64,000 nt of DNA. Origin: Cupriavidus plantarum. GTDB taxonomy: Bacteria > Pseudomonadota > Gammaproteobacteria > Burkholderiales > Burkholderiaceae. How positions within the stretch are numbered: position 1 is the stretch's first letter; each line of letters begins with the position of its first letter. Below are positions 28,629 to 36,979 of the stretch, piece after piece. The stretch is from assembly GCF_905397285.1 (NCBI RefSeq), contig NZ_CAJPUX010000005.1, forward strand, positions 248,001 to 312,000. The letters run 5' to 3'. The notes beneath the pieces were generated by a model. That model did not search any database and was not told where the DNA came from. It saw nothing but the letters and a program-made list of their open reading frames with translations. A program made the position numbers and the translations under genes.

Positions 28629-29543
28629 ATGGAACTCCGCCACCTTCGATATTTCCAGACCGTCGCGCAGGAACTCAACGTCACACGCGCGGCCGAGAAA
28701 CTGCATATGGCGCAGCCGCCCTTATCGCGGCAGATCCGGCAATTCGAGGAGGAAGTGGGCGTGGCGCTGTTCGATCGCGTGGCGCGCGGGCTCAGGCTGA
28801 CCGAGGCTGGGCGCTTCCTGCTGGACCAGTCGCTGCAACTGACGCAGCGGCTCGAGGAAACGCTGGAAGGCACGCGGCGCATCGGCCGCAACGAGAAGCG
28901 ATGGTTCAACATCGGATTCGTCCCATCGGTGCTCTATGGCGTGCTGCCGGAGCTGATCCGGGAACTGCGCGAGAACCGGATGGACGGCAACGATGGCGAG
29001 GTGGAAGTGGGACTCACCGAGATGATCACGGTCCAGCAGATGGAGGCGCTCAAATCCGGGCGCATCGACCTGGCTTTCGGGCGGCTGACCTTCACGGATG
29101 CCGCCATCCTGCAGCAGGTCGTCATGTCCGAGGCGCTGGTCGCGGCCATGCCGATCTCCTCGGCGCCACCGGATGCCGCTTTCACCGCCGGGGACCTCGC
29201 GCGCCAGCCGCTGATCCTCTATCCCGCCCGGCCGCGGCCTAGCTATGCCGACCACGTGCTGTCGCTCTTCCGCGCACAGGGGCTGCAGCCGCGCGTCGTG
29301 CAGGAGGCCAACGAACTGCAAACGGCGCTGGGCCTCGTCGCCGCCGGCCTCGGCGTGACGCTGGTGCCGTCGTCGGTGCAGCGTCTGCATCGCGACGACG
29401 TGCGGTACGTCCCTATCCAGGCGCCGGGCTTCCTGTCGCCGGTGATCATGAGCTATCGCGCTGGCGATACGTCTCCGCATCTGGCGCGCGCGATCGCGTG
29501 GGTGCGCGCCTGCGCCGGCAAGGCGGACGAACTTAAGCGGTAA
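28629..29543 (+). CDS. catR: LysR-type regulator of the cat operon
   Basis: A 304-residue LysR protein. The HTH reads MELRHLRYFQTVAQELNVTR and KLHMAQPPLSRQIRQFEEEV. The Gln-Pro-Pro-Leu-Ser-Arg-Gln-Ile core and the overall start are those of BenM/CatM/CatR. The effector domain starts about residue 90. The ATG at 28629 fits the family start; an ATG two codons earlier is possible. Divergent from catB. The expected effector is cis,cis-muconate. Its 3' end overlaps the next convergent gene by 11 bp. Confidence 0.93.
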   Translation: MELRHLRYFQTVAQELNVTRAAEKLHMAQPPLSRQIRQFEEEVGVALFDRVARGLRLTEAGRFLLDQSLQLTQRLEETLEGTRRIGRNEKRWFNIGFVPSVLYGVLPELIRELRENRMDGNDGEVEVGLTEMITVQQMEALKSGRIDLAFGRLTFTDAAILQQVVMSEALVAAMPISSAPPDAAFTAGDLARQPLILYPARPRPSYADHVLSLFRAQGLQPRVVQEANELQTALGLVAAGLGVTLVPSSVQRLHRDDVRYVPIQAPGFLSPVIMSYRAGDTSPHLARAIAWVRACAGKADELKR

Positions 29544-30081
29544 GCTTCGCGCGGGCGGCGCGCGCGATGCTCTCCGCGAACAGCGGCGTCTCGCGGCGGT
29601 TGTGGTCGCCCGACGCGGCCTGGCGATCGCGCGCGGCCTGTTCGAACGTCAGGCCGTTCTTCTCGATGAACGCCAGGAAATCGTCCGTCGGATGCGACGT
29701 CACCGCGTTCGTGTACTCGGTCCGGCCATCGGGCAGGCCCTTCGCGCTCAGTTCCCAGATGACCTGCACCTTCGTGCGGCCGTGGGGCGTGAAGACGTCC
29801 GAGATCGACACCATCTTGCAGTACTGCGGATCGGTGACCTCGCCGACGTAGTGCTGCACCACGAGGCCCGTGCCGATCATTTCGACGTTGATCGACATGC
29901 GGCGGCCATCGTCGGTCCACGTGGCGCCGGCGGCGATGTGGTCCGGCGGCGCGTACCGCTGATATTCGGCATCGGGCAGCGAGAACAGCCACTGCGCGAT
30001 GTCGATCTGGCTGACGTCGACATCGACGACGTGGCTGAAGGCGCTTTGCGAGAGGATGAGGTCTTTGCGGACGGTGGTCAT
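29533..30081 (-). CDS. Conserved protein, possibly SRPBCC-like
   Basis: A 182-residue soluble protein without signal or membrane segments. It opens MTTVRKDLILSQSAFSHVVD and contains QRYAPPDHIAAGATWTDDGR, GLVVQHYVGEVTDPQYCKMV and VQVIWELSAKGLPDGRTEYT. The alternating strands and the VIWEL segment recall START/SRPBCC ligand-binding folds, but I do not recognise a named family with confidence. The ATG at 30081 has GGAG at proper spacing; the ATG at 30087 is too close to it. Monocistronic, convergent with catR. Confidence 0.72.
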   Translation of the reverse strand: MTTVRKDLILSQSAFSHVVDVDVSQIDIAQWLFSLPDAEYQRYAPPDHIAAGATWTDDGRRMSINVEMIGTGLVVQHYVGEVTDPQYCKMVSISDVFTPHGRTKVQVIWELSAKGLPDGRTEYTNAVTSHPTDDFLAFIEKNGLTFEQAARDRQAASGDHNRRETPLFAESIARAARAKLTA

Positions 30082-30182
30082 GGTCATGGCTCCAATGAGT
30101 GAAAGTGAACCGGCAAATGTCGTTGCTGGATTTCAGTCTCCTGCATCGGTATCTCGGGTACCTTCGCGGATCGGCTGGCGAT

Positions 30183-31178
30183 TTAGTCTTTGCCGCCGAT
30201 CGTCAGGATGATCTTGCCGACGTTGGCGGACGACTCCATGCGTCGATGGGCGTCCGCGGCCCGCGCCAGGGGGAACGTGCTGTCGACGATGGGCGTCAGG
30301 TCCGTGCCCCGCGCGAAGCGATCGAGCCAGTGGTCGCGGAAGCGTCGCGTCATCGCATGTTTCTCCGCTGGCGTGCGGGATTTCATGACCGTGCCGATGA
30401 TCCGCAGATGGCGATAGAGAATGTCCTCCAGCTTCACCCCAACCTCGCCGCCGCCGCCGAGCAGGCCGACCTGTATGAGCCGGCCGCCATGGGCGAGCGC
30501 GGCGATGTTCTTCGCGAAATACGGCGCCCCGATGAAATCGATGACCACGTCGACGCCGCGCTGACCGGTCCTGTCGGCGATGACCGCCGCGAAATCTTCG
30601 CTGCGGTAGTCGATCACGTGGTCGGCGCCGAACTGCTTCACGCGGTCGTGTTTCGCCGCGTCGGCCGTCGCGAATACCGTCGCGCCCGATGCGCGGGCAA
30701 GCTGGATGGCGGCCGAGCCCACGCCACTGGCGCCGGCATGCACCAGAGCGGTACCGCCATCCGTCAGGCCGCCAAGATGCAGCAGGGCTTCATGCGCGGT
30801 GACGAAGACTTCGGGGATCGCGGCGGCTTGGACGTCGTCGAGGCCCGCGGGAATCGGCATGGCCATGCGCCAGTCGATGCGCGCGACCTCCGCATAGGCG
30901 CCACCGCCGACGACGCCCATCACGCGATCGCCGACGCGGTAGCCCTGCGCTTCCGGGCCCACCTCGATGACTTCGCCCGCGATCTCCAGACCCATGATCG
31001 CGGAGTCGCCGAAGTCCGCGCGGCCATAGGCACCCTTGCGATGGAGCAGGTCCGCGCGGTTGACGCCGGCGGCGTGGACGCGGACCAGCAGGTCGCTGGG
31101 GCGGACTTCCGGGACCGGCGCGTCGCCGAGCTGAAGGACGTCGGCGTCGCCGAACGTGTCGAAGAGGATGGCTTTCAT
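30183..31178 (-). CDS. NAD(P)H:quinone oxidoreductase, zinc-independent MDR family
   Basis: A 331-residue medium-chain reductase. It starts MKAILFDTFGDADVLQLGDA, has VRVHAAGVNRADLLHRKGAY, and the NADPH-binding motif VHAGASGVGSAAIQLARAS. No structural zinc cysteines are seen. The pattern fits the QOR/PIG3 group, which reduces quinones by one electron. It lies 149 bp downstream of a LysR gene in the same direction. The ribosome-binding site is weak; a start at 31205 is an alternative. Confidence 0.9.
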   Translation of the reverse strand: MKAILFDTFGDADVLQLGDAPVPEVRPSDLLVRVHAAGVNRADLLHRKGAYGRADFGDSAIMGLEIAGEVIEVGPEAQGYRVGDRVMGVVGGGAYAEVARIDWRMAMPIPAGLDDVQAAAIPEVFVTAHEALLHLGGLTDGGTALVHAGASGVGSAAIQLARASGATVFATADAAKHDRVKQFGADHVIDYRSEDFAAVIADRTGQRGVDVVIDFIGAPYFAKNIAALAHGGRLIQVGLLGGGGEVGVKLEDILYRHLRIIGTVMKSRTPAEKHAMTRRFRDHWLDRFARGTDLTPIVDSTFPLARAADAHRRMESSANVGKIILTIGGKD

Positions 31179-31327
31179 TACGGGAGCACCGTCGATGGAT
31201 GACATGCTCCGAATGGTAGTACGGCAAGGGGCGGTTTCGATGATGCAGAAATGCATCGCTCCGCCTGCAAAATGCAAGCAAAATACCCGCACTACCGATC
31301 CCGGCCGCAGGCATCGGTCACACGCGT

Positions 31328-32194
31328 TCAGGCCTCGAACATCTCCACGATCTTGTCGATCATCGCGCGAATGCGCGCGGTATGCCGCAGGTCCTGATGC
31401 GTGACGAGCCACACTTCATACGGCGGCGTGCGTTCGCGGTCGGGCCAGATCCGCACGAGGCCATCGCGCTCGGCCAACGGCACGGGCACCTCCCCGATCG
31501 CGCGGCCCATGCGGATGAGCGCGCGCAGCATCAGGCTGGAGTTCACGGCCGCGGCAAGGCGGCCGCCCTCGGTAGGCAGCCCGACGAGCGTTTGCTGGAT
31601 GGCGGCCGTCGGATGCGACTGGAACATGACGAGGTCATGGCCCGCAAACCCGTCACCGGGCGTGGGCTCGCCCCGTTCGGCGAGATACGCGGGCGACGCG
31701 TAAAGACCGACCGCCCAGCGCGCGAGGCGGCGCGCGATCAGGTCAGGGTTGTCGGGCTTGCGGTTGCGGATCGCGATATCGGCCTCGCGCCGCGCGAGGT
31801 TCAGCATCTGCGTGGAAGTGTTGAGCCGCACCTCGACGTTCGGATGCTCCGCATGGAGCCGCGAGATCGCGGGGATGACGAATTCCAGCGCCAGCGTATC
31901 GGTCGTGGTCACCTTCACTTCGCCGGCAAGCCGGGTGTCGGCGCCCTGCGCCTGCCTGATGAGTTCGTTGGCCCACCTCTCCATCTTCTCGGCCGACCGC
32001 AAGACGTTTTCGCCAGCGGGTGTGAGCACATAGCCCTCCGACGTCCGCAGGAACAGCGTGGCGCCAAGCGCGTGCTCGAGCGCCGCGAGCCGGCGCCCTA
32101 CCGTGGCCTGATCCACCCCGGCCACGCGCGCGGCGCTACGGAGCGTTCCCTCGCGCTGGAGCGCCAGAAAGATTCGAGTATCGTCCCAGTTCAC
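31328..32194 (-). CDS. LysR family transcriptional regulator
   Basis: A 288-residue LysR protein of the short-start type (MNWDDTRIFLALQREGTLRS, then GVDQATVGRRLAALEHALG). The effector domain has EVKVTTTDTLALEFVIPAIS and DIAIRNRKPDNPDLIARRLA. The Asp-Gln-Ala-Thr-Val-Gly-Arg-Arg recognition helix is common in regulators of quinone or aldehyde reductases. The quinone reductase gene downstream is a possible target. Confidence 0.93.
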   Translation of the reverse strand: MNWDDTRIFLALQREGTLRSAARVAGVDQATVGRRLAALEHALGATLFLRTSEGYVLTPAGENVLRSAEKMERWANELIRQAQGADTRLAGEVKVTTTDTLALEFVIPAISRLHAEHPNVEVRLNTSTQMLNLARREADIAIRNRKPDNPDLIARRLARWAVGLYASPAYLAERGEPTPGDGFAGHDLVMFQSHPTAAIQQTLVGLPTEGGRLAAAVNSSLMLRALIRMGRAIGEVPVPLAERDGLVRIWPDRERTPPYEVWLVTHQDLRHTARIRAMIDKIVEMFEA

Positions 32195-32561
32195 TGCCCT
32201 GCCCGGCCCATGACGTTGAAAAGTCCGCCAATGGTACCGCGTGCGCGGAGGGCGCGGCGGCTGCGACCGGGCTCATGACGGTCAGGTCCAGATAGCGGCG
32301 GCTGGCTTCGATGAATGCGTGGAGGATGGTCATCGTTGTACGCATGCGGGCGGTTGGCAATGGATAAGCATGGTATCGGCTCGACGGCGCGAACGCCCTT
32401 GCACATAAGAGCAGCCAGCATCGCGCGAATCGCGTAGCGCTATCACACCTTGGCATGACCCCGACGTAAGCCGAAGTGAATCCTTCCGCGACGCGATGAT
32501 CATCGTTCCGTTGCGCTGAGGGGTCTGAAGTTTTGGGGTCTGTCGCGGGCCGCTCGCTGCG
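32195..32561. other. Intergenic region without a supported gene
   Basis: 367 bp between the DUF1232 gene and the LysR start (both minus). A minus-strand frame of about 65 codons from 32333 would run into the LysR gene but has no ribosome-binding site and shadow-like composition. No hairpin with a T run was seen. Confidence 0.5.
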
Positions 32562-32945
32562 CTAACGCAGCAAGACCCATGCGCCGTACGCCACGGCGAT
32601 CCAGATGCCGAGGACCAGCACGATGCCCCACGCACTCGTCGGCTTCGCGCGCTTCGCGTCGAGCCACGCCTCCGCCCGCGCACGGCTTGCGGCGAGCACG
32701 CCGGCGGGCATCAGCCGGATGGCGAGCCAGATCAGGCCGGGTAGCAGCAGGACATCGTCGAGGTAGCCGAGCACCGGGATGAAGTCCGGCACGAGGTCGA
32801 TCGGACTCAGCGCGTAGGCGACGACAACCATGCAGAGCGCCTTGGTCCAGATCGGCGTGTCCGGATGGCGGCAGGCGAACCATAGCGTGACGCCGTCGCG
32901 CTTGACGCGCCGCGCCCATTTGCGCAGATCGTCGGTGAATGCCAT
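32562..32945 (-). CDS. DUF1232 (YkvA-like) membrane protein
   Basis: A 127-residue inner-membrane protein. The DUF1232 signature is intact: ALCMVVVAYALSPIDLVPDF then IPVLGYLDDVLLLPGLIWLA. A third hydrophobic segment, WGIVLVLGIWIAVAYGAWVL, ends the protein. The family is widespread with no known biochemical role. It starts 5 bp after the stop of the TetR gene upstream, so the two are an operon. Confidence 0.92.
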   Translation of the reverse strand: MAFTDDLRKWARRVKRDGVTLWFACRHPDTPIWTKALCMVVVAYALSPIDLVPDFIPVLGYLDDVLLLPGLIWLAIRLMPAGVLAASRARAEAWLDAKRAKPTSAWGIVLVLGIWIAVAYGAWVLLR

Positions 32946-32950
32946 GAACG

Positions 32951-33580
32951 CTAACCGTGAACGGGTGCTTCGCCCAGCAGGAGCCTGACGGATTCCGCGG
33001 CCGCGCGCGCGACGGCGAGAAGCCTCGTCACGCTCATCCCCTCGCGCGCCCCCGCCGACAAGCCGGACATCACCAGCGCCACGTAGTCCGTGACGGCACC
33101 GGCCTGCCTGGGATGCGTCGCGGCAATAAAGCGGCGGACCTGATCGCGGCGGCGTTCCGCGATGCGGCGCGCCATGGCGGCGCTCTCGCTGTCGTCATTG
33201 CCGCGCGCGGATTCGAGCACGAGGCACCCCCGGCGCGCGGGATCGCGCGCGTACCGTCGCGCCGCACGCTCGAGCAGGTCCGCGAGGGCCGCGGCGGGAT
33301 CGAGGTCGGTGCGCAGGACGTCGGCCAGCACGAGCTCCGTGCTCGCATAGCGCTCCAGGACACGTTCGAAGAAGGCTGCTTTGCTGCCGAAGGCCGTGTA
33401 AAAGCTCGGGGGCTTGATGCCGAGCGCTTCGGTCAGCGCGCTCAGGCCCACGGCGTCGTAGCCATAGGCATGGAACAGCCGCTGGCCCTCCGCCAATGCC
33501 GCCTCCGGGTCGAACGCCCGCGGACGGCCGCGTGCCGCCTTGGATGCTCCCTGCGTTGGCGCGATTAATTTAGCGTTCAC
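32951..33580 (-). CDS. TetR/AcrR family repressor
   Basis: A 209-residue regulator with the HTH in GQRLFHAYGYDAVGLSALTE and GIKPPSFYTAFGSKAAFFER. The ligand-binding half has GCLVLESARGNDDSESAAMA, typical of AcrR relatives. Divergent from the 3-hydroxyisobutyrate-dehydrogenase-like gene across a 70-bp, AT-rich region that holds palindromes, and in operon with the DUF1232 gene. Confidence 0.92.
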   Translation of the reverse strand: MNAKLIAPTQGASKAARGRPRAFDPEAALAEGQRLFHAYGYDAVGLSALTEALGIKPPSFYTAFGSKAAFFERVLERYASTELVLADVLRTDLDPAAALADLLERAARRYARDPARRGCLVLESARGNDDSESAAMARRIAERRRDQVRRFIAATHPRQAGAVTDYVALVMSGLSAGAREGMSVTRLLAVARAAAESVRLLLGEAPVHG

Positions 33581-33614
33581 TATATAAATTCCTTGCGATC
33601 TCGTACGGTGAAAT

Positions 33615-33632
33615 ATATAGTGATCGCTATAT
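33615..33632. promoter_or_regulatory. Palindromic operator between tetR and dehydrogenase
   Basis: ATATAGTGATCGCTATAT is an 18-bp dyad (arms ATATAG and CTATAT; inner bases imperfect). A related half site, CACTATATA, is at 33579-33587 over the tetR start. Likely controls both divergent genes. Confidence 0.72.
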
Positions 33633-33650
33633 TAATTCAAGGATATCGCC

Positions 33651-34517
33651 ATGGAAGGCATGAAAATCGGCATGATCGGCCTGGGCGCGATGGGCCGGGC
33701 GATGGCGCGCAACCTCGTGCGCGCCGGGCATCAGGTCAACGCCTGGAACCGCTCGGGCGGCGCAGTGGAGGGCGTCACAATGGTCGCGTCGCCGGAGGAC
33801 GCCTTTCAGGCGGACGCCGTGCTGACCATGCTCTCCGACGACCACGCGATCCGCGAGGTGCTGCTCGAGACGGGGGTGCTGACGCGCGCCCGTCCCGGCG
33901 TCGTGCATATCGTCATGGCGACCATCTCCGTCCAATTCGCCCGCGAGCTCGTGGCACAGCACGCCACGGCCGGCATCGCCTACATCTCGGCGCCCGTCCT
34001 GGGCCGCCCGGATGTCGCCGCCGCTGGCGAACTGAATATCCTGGCTGCCGGCGCGCCGCAGGCCATGGAAAAGGTCCGCCCGGTGTTCGCCGCCATCGGC
34101 AAGCGCGTCTGGGACATGGGCGCGGAGCCGCCCACGGCCAACGCGGCAAAGGTCGCCTGCAACATGATGATCGCCATGGCCATCGAGGCGATGGCCGAGG
34201 CCGTCGTCCTGACGGAATCGAACGGCCTGCCCCGCGCGCGGTTCTTCGACCTGATCCTCAACACCCTGTTCGGCAGCCGCTCGTACCAGGTCTACTCCGC
34301 AAACATCGCCGGCGACCACTACGACCCGGGCTTCAAGGCCTCCCTCGGCCTGAAAGACCTCCGCCTCGCCACGGAAGCCGCATCCGACACCGGCCGCACG
34401 CTCCCCATGCTCGCCGCCGTCCACGATCGCATGGCCGAGGCCGTCGCCGCCGGACTCGGCGCCCGGGACTGGTCGGCGATGGCGGACTTTACGATCGGCG
34501 CCGCTGGACCAGCCTGA
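33651..34517 (+). CDS. 3-hydroxyisobutyrate dehydrogenase-like NAD(P)-dependent oxidoreductase
   Basis: A 288-residue beta-hydroxyacid dehydrogenase. The Rossmann motif is MKIGMIGLGAMGRAMARNLV and the catalytic Lys lies in NAAKVACNMM. In the usual substrate-binding segment (DAPVSGG in the family) this protein reads SAPVLGRPDVAAAGELNILA, a pattern common in imine reductase and GLYR-like members. The substrate is unknown. Under the divergent TetR. Seven-base repeats start 15 bp after the stop. Confidence 0.9.
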   Translation: MEGMKIGMIGLGAMGRAMARNLVRAGHQVNAWNRSGGAVEGVTMVASPEDAFQADAVLTMLSDDHAIREVLLETGVLTRARPGVVHIVMATISVQFARELVAQHATAGIAYISAPVLGRPDVAAAGELNILAAGAPQAMEKVRPVFAAIGKRVWDMGAEPPTANAAKVACNMMIAMAIEAMAEAVVLTESNGLPRARFFDLILNTLFGSRSYQVYSANIAGDHYDPGFKASLGLKDLRLATEAASDTGRTLPMLAAVHDRMAEAVAAGLGARDWSAMADFTIGAAGPA

Positions 34518-34532
34518 CCCGGCGCGCGCCGC

Positions 34533-34567
34533 CGTTCCTCGTTCCTCGTTCCTCGTTCGTCGTTTGT
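34533..34567. repeat. 7-bp degenerate tandem repeat
   Basis: Five consecutive 7-bp units: CGTTCCT three times, then CGTTCGT and CGTTTGT. It fills the convergent gap between the dehydrogenase and the molybdoenzyme and touches the stop codon of the latter. Confidence 0.88.
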
Positions 34568-35343
34568 CAAATCCCCGCGTACCACTCGTACCCGCGGTCT
34601 TCCCAATAGCCGCCCTTGCCGCCCCACAGCTTGTCGAACGACGACACGACCTCGATGCGCATCAGGTACTTGGCCTGCTTGTAGCCCAGTTGCCGCTCCA
34701 CGCGAAGCCGTAGCGGCGCGCCGTGGGCGACGGGGAGGTCTTTGCCGTTCATCGCGTAGGCGAGGATGGTTTGCGGGTGGTACGCGTCGAGCAGGTCGAT
34801 GCTCTCGTAGTACCGGCCGCTTCCATCGAACGTCGCCTCCAGTTCGTCGGCGCAGTGGAAGACGACGTAGCGGGCGCCCGGTTTCAGGCCCGCTCGATCG
34901 AGAATGCGGCCGAGGTTGACACCCTGCCATTGGCCGATCGCGCTCCAGCCTTCCACGCAGTCGTGCCGCGTGATTTGCGTACGGGCCGGCAAGGCTTTCA
35001 GGTCCGCAAGCGACAGGCTCAGCGGCTGTTGGACCAGCCCGTCCACCTTCAGGCGCCAGTCGGCAAACCCGCCGTCGAGCAGCCGGTTGTAGTCTTCCGA
35101 GTCTGGCGCCTGCGTGCCGTTGGCGCGGAAGACGGGCGAGAGGTCGGCGAGGGTGTATTCCGGCGCGAGCGTCTTGCGCGAAAGGAGCAGCCGTTGGCTC
35201 GCCATCGTCAGCTTCTCGGTATCGTGCAGAACGGCCCCGAACGACTCGCTTTGCGTCATGCGGTCGCAGCCGGCAAGCACGCTCGCGCCCGCGGTGGCGA
35301 TCATGCCCGTCAACAGGCGCCGGCGTCTGGGGTCGAACCTCAT
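34567..35343 (-). CDS. Periplasmic molybdopterin oxidoreductase, sulfite oxidase/MsrP-like
   Basis: A 258-residue molybdoenzyme of the sulfite-oxidase fold, lacking the heme and dimerisation domains. The N-terminus has twin arginines (RRRRLLTG) and a lipobox-like VLAGC, indicating Tat export and possibly lipidation. The Mo-ligating Cys lies in TRHDCVEGWSAIGQWQGVNL. Also seen: YVVFHCADE and AYAMNGKDLPVAHGAPLRLR. Its start overlaps the stop of the cytochrome b gene, so the two work as an enzyme/membrane-anchor pair. The substrate may be a sulfoxide or other oxo compound; unproven. Confidence 0.9.
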   Translation of the reverse strand: MRFDPRRRRLLTGMIATAGASVLAGCDRMTQSESFGAVLHDTEKLTMASQRLLLSRKTLAPEYTLADLSPVFRANGTQAPDSEDYNRLLDGGFADWRLKVDGLVQQPLSLSLADLKALPARTQITRHDCVEGWSAIGQWQGVNLGRILDRAGLKPGARYVVFHCADELEATFDGSGRYYESIDLLDAYHPQTILAYAMNGKDLPVAHGAPLRLRVERQLGYKQAKYLMRIEVVSSFDKLWGGKGGYWEDRGYEWYAGI

Positions 35344-36059
35344 CGGTCGCCCTCCGTGTATTCGATGGCATAGCGTCCCGTCAACATCGAACGCATGTTG
35401 TTCCAGAACCCGGACAGCACCACCATCGCCACATGCACGACCACGAACAGCACGAGCGACGAAGCGGTGAGGAAATGCAGCGTGCGCGCGGACGGGCGCC
35501 CGCCAAAGAGATCGGGCAGGAAGGGAAACGCCGCGTCGAGGCCGGGCGACATCGTCAGGCCCGTCAGGACCATCAGCGGGATGAGGCCGAATGCCACGGC
35601 GAGGTAGGCGATCTTCTGCAACGCGTTATAGCGCCGCGCCGCCTCCCCCTTCGGGAATCGCAGCCGGGCATGATCCCGCACCTCATGCCACAGATGCCGC
35701 GGCGTCAGTTGATCGGCATCCGGTACGAGGTCGCGGCGAATATGGCCGCGCCAGAGTCCGTAGGCCAGATAGACGAGCCCATTGATCACCAGCAGCCAGG
35801 CGAACAGGAAGTGCCAGTGCCTGCCGGCGCCGAGGTCCTGATAGGACGGGATCGTCAGCCATGACGGGAACGCGGACGCGGCGATGAAGGCATGGTCGGC
35901 GTCCGCGCCATATTTGCCCCAGTAAAGGCGAGGATGCGCGTTGAAGATCTTCAGCCCGCTCATCAGCAGGATGGAGAGGCAAACGACGTTTGCCCAATGC
36001 GTGAGGCGCACCACGACGGCGTGCCGCGCGACGAATCGATGATTGCTCGAGGAGTCCAT
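35340..36059 (-). CDS. Di-heme cytochrome b membrane subunit
   Basis: A 239-residue membrane protein of the thiosulfate-reductase/hydrogenase cytochrome b type. Hydrophobic helices carry likely heme histidines: VVVRLTHWANVVCLSILLMS, RHWHFLFAWLLVINGLVYLA and TLHFLTASSLVLFVVVHVAM. It should pass quinol electrons to the periplasmic molybdoenzyme encoded immediately downstream (4-bp overlap). Confidence 0.92.
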   Translation of the reverse strand: MDSSSNHRFVARHAVVVRLTHWANVVCLSILLMSGLKIFNAHPRLYWGKYGADADHAFIAASAFPSWLTIPSYQDLGAGRHWHFLFAWLLVINGLVYLAYGLWRGHIRRDLVPDADQLTPRHLWHEVRDHARLRFPKGEAARRYNALQKIAYLAVAFGLIPLMVLTGLTMSPGLDAAFPFLPDLFGGRPSARTLHFLTASSLVLFVVVHVAMVVLSGFWNNMRSMLTGRYAIEYTEGDR

Positions 36060-36140
36060 GGGAAGGCCTTGAGCCGGCTGGCAGCCCGCGCCAGCCGGGG
36101 GGAGAGAACTACCGAAAAAAACAGCCGCGAAGAACGCTGA

Positions 36141-36767
36141 TTACATCGGCGGGACGACGCCGTTCTTGCCGACGATCAGCTGTGCGGCGGACAACCCGCC
36201 CGCCGCATCCTTCTGCGTGGGAATGAACACGACGGTGCCGGGCTTCACGTCCTCGGCCGTCGCGGGCGCCAGCGTTACCACCGGCGTGCCGTTCGGAATC
36301 GAGATCTTCTTCTCCTGCCCGTGATAGTTGACGGTCACGACGCTACCGTTCACCGACTTCACCGCATCGCCCACCGTGGCATTGGTCATGGTGCTGTTGG
36401 GCTTGAGATCCCAGCCATAGCTGCCTTCCCCGCGTCCCCGCAGCGCGGGCGGGAAAATCAGGACTTCCAGCGCACCGTCGCCGCCCTCCGCCTTGGGGAG
36501 CGAGGCAATGCCGACGAAGTCGCCGGGCTTGATGTCGTTCATGCTCGCGCGTTGCACGGCAGACACCGCCCAGCCATCGGCGAGCTTGATGGTGAGGGGC
36601 TGCCCTTCGCGGGACTTCACCTGGAGCTCGTTCCCGGAGAGCGCGGTAACGGTGCCGCGCACACGGACGGTCTGGTCCGCGGCCTGAGCGGCACCCATGG
36701 CGCCGATCGTGAGCAGCAGGCCCGCGAGGGTGCCGGTGATTGCCTTGTTCAGTCGTGAGACTGTCAT
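36141..36767 (-). CDS. Secreted DUF5666-like protein
   Basis: A 208-residue exported protein (signal ITGTLAGLLLTIGAMGAAQA). The mature part has two beta-rich OB-like repeats: VRVRGTVTALSGNELQVKSR with DIKPGDFVGIASLPK, and VVTVNYHGQEKKISIPNGTP with DVKPGTVVFIPTQK. The Lys-Pro-Gly-Asp/Thr turns are typical of DUF5666 proteins. It precedes the cytochrome b/molybdoenzyme pair by 81 bp and is probably the first gene of that operon. A 14-bp palindrome lies 79 bp upstream. Function unknown. Confidence 0.8.
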   Translation of the reverse strand: MTVSRLNKAITGTLAGLLLTIGAMGAAQAADQTVRVRGTVTALSGNELQVKSREGQPLTIKLADGWAVSAVQRASMNDIKPGDFVGIASLPKAEGGDGALEVLIFPPALRGRGEGSYGWDLKPNSTMTNATVGDAVKSVNGSVVTVNYHGQEKKISIPNGTPVVTLAPATAEDVKPGTVVFIPTQKDAAGGLSAAQLIVGKNGVVPPM

Positions 36768-36845
36768 GTTGGATTCCTTAGCCTGGCGCGGATTCGGAGG
36801 ATTGCATGGAACGATGCGCCGGATCGTTCCATGGCAGCCTACTCA

Positions 36846-36859
36846 ACCAACTAGTTGGT
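36846..36859. promoter_or_regulatory. Perfect 14-bp palindrome, TetR-type operator
   Basis: ACCAACTAGTTGGT, fully symmetric, upstream of the DUF5666/cytochrome b/molybdoenzyme operon and just after the end of the short frame at 36881. The form is typical of TetR-family operators. No TetR gene is next to it. Confidence 0.7.
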
Positions 36860-36880
36860 AGACTATAAAGTCAAAAAATT

Positions 36881-36979
36881 TCAGCGGCCCGCCACCGCGC
36901 CGAGGTAGGCCGTGGCCCGCTCGGCGGCGGCATGCAGCAAGGCGGCGACGGGAGCGCCAGGAGGGTGATTGCGCGTCAT
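36881..36979 (-). pseudogene. 32-codon frame coupled to the LuxR-type gene, possible gene remnant
   Basis: A 32-residue frame starting at an ATG that overlaps the upstream stop (ATGA). The product, ending VAALLHAAAERATAYLGAVA plus four residues, resembles the first helix of PLP-dependent decarboxylase/aminotransferase proteins, which then normally continue for about 450 residues. Here it stops at once. It may be the 5' stub of a deleted gene or a genuine tiny peptide. The similarity is from memory and the match is short. Confidence 0.35.

Noticed and set aside
32136-32456. Minus-strand frame of about 105 codons upstream of the LysR gene
   Set aside because: Overlaps the LysR start, has no ribosome-binding site and no recognisable protein pattern.
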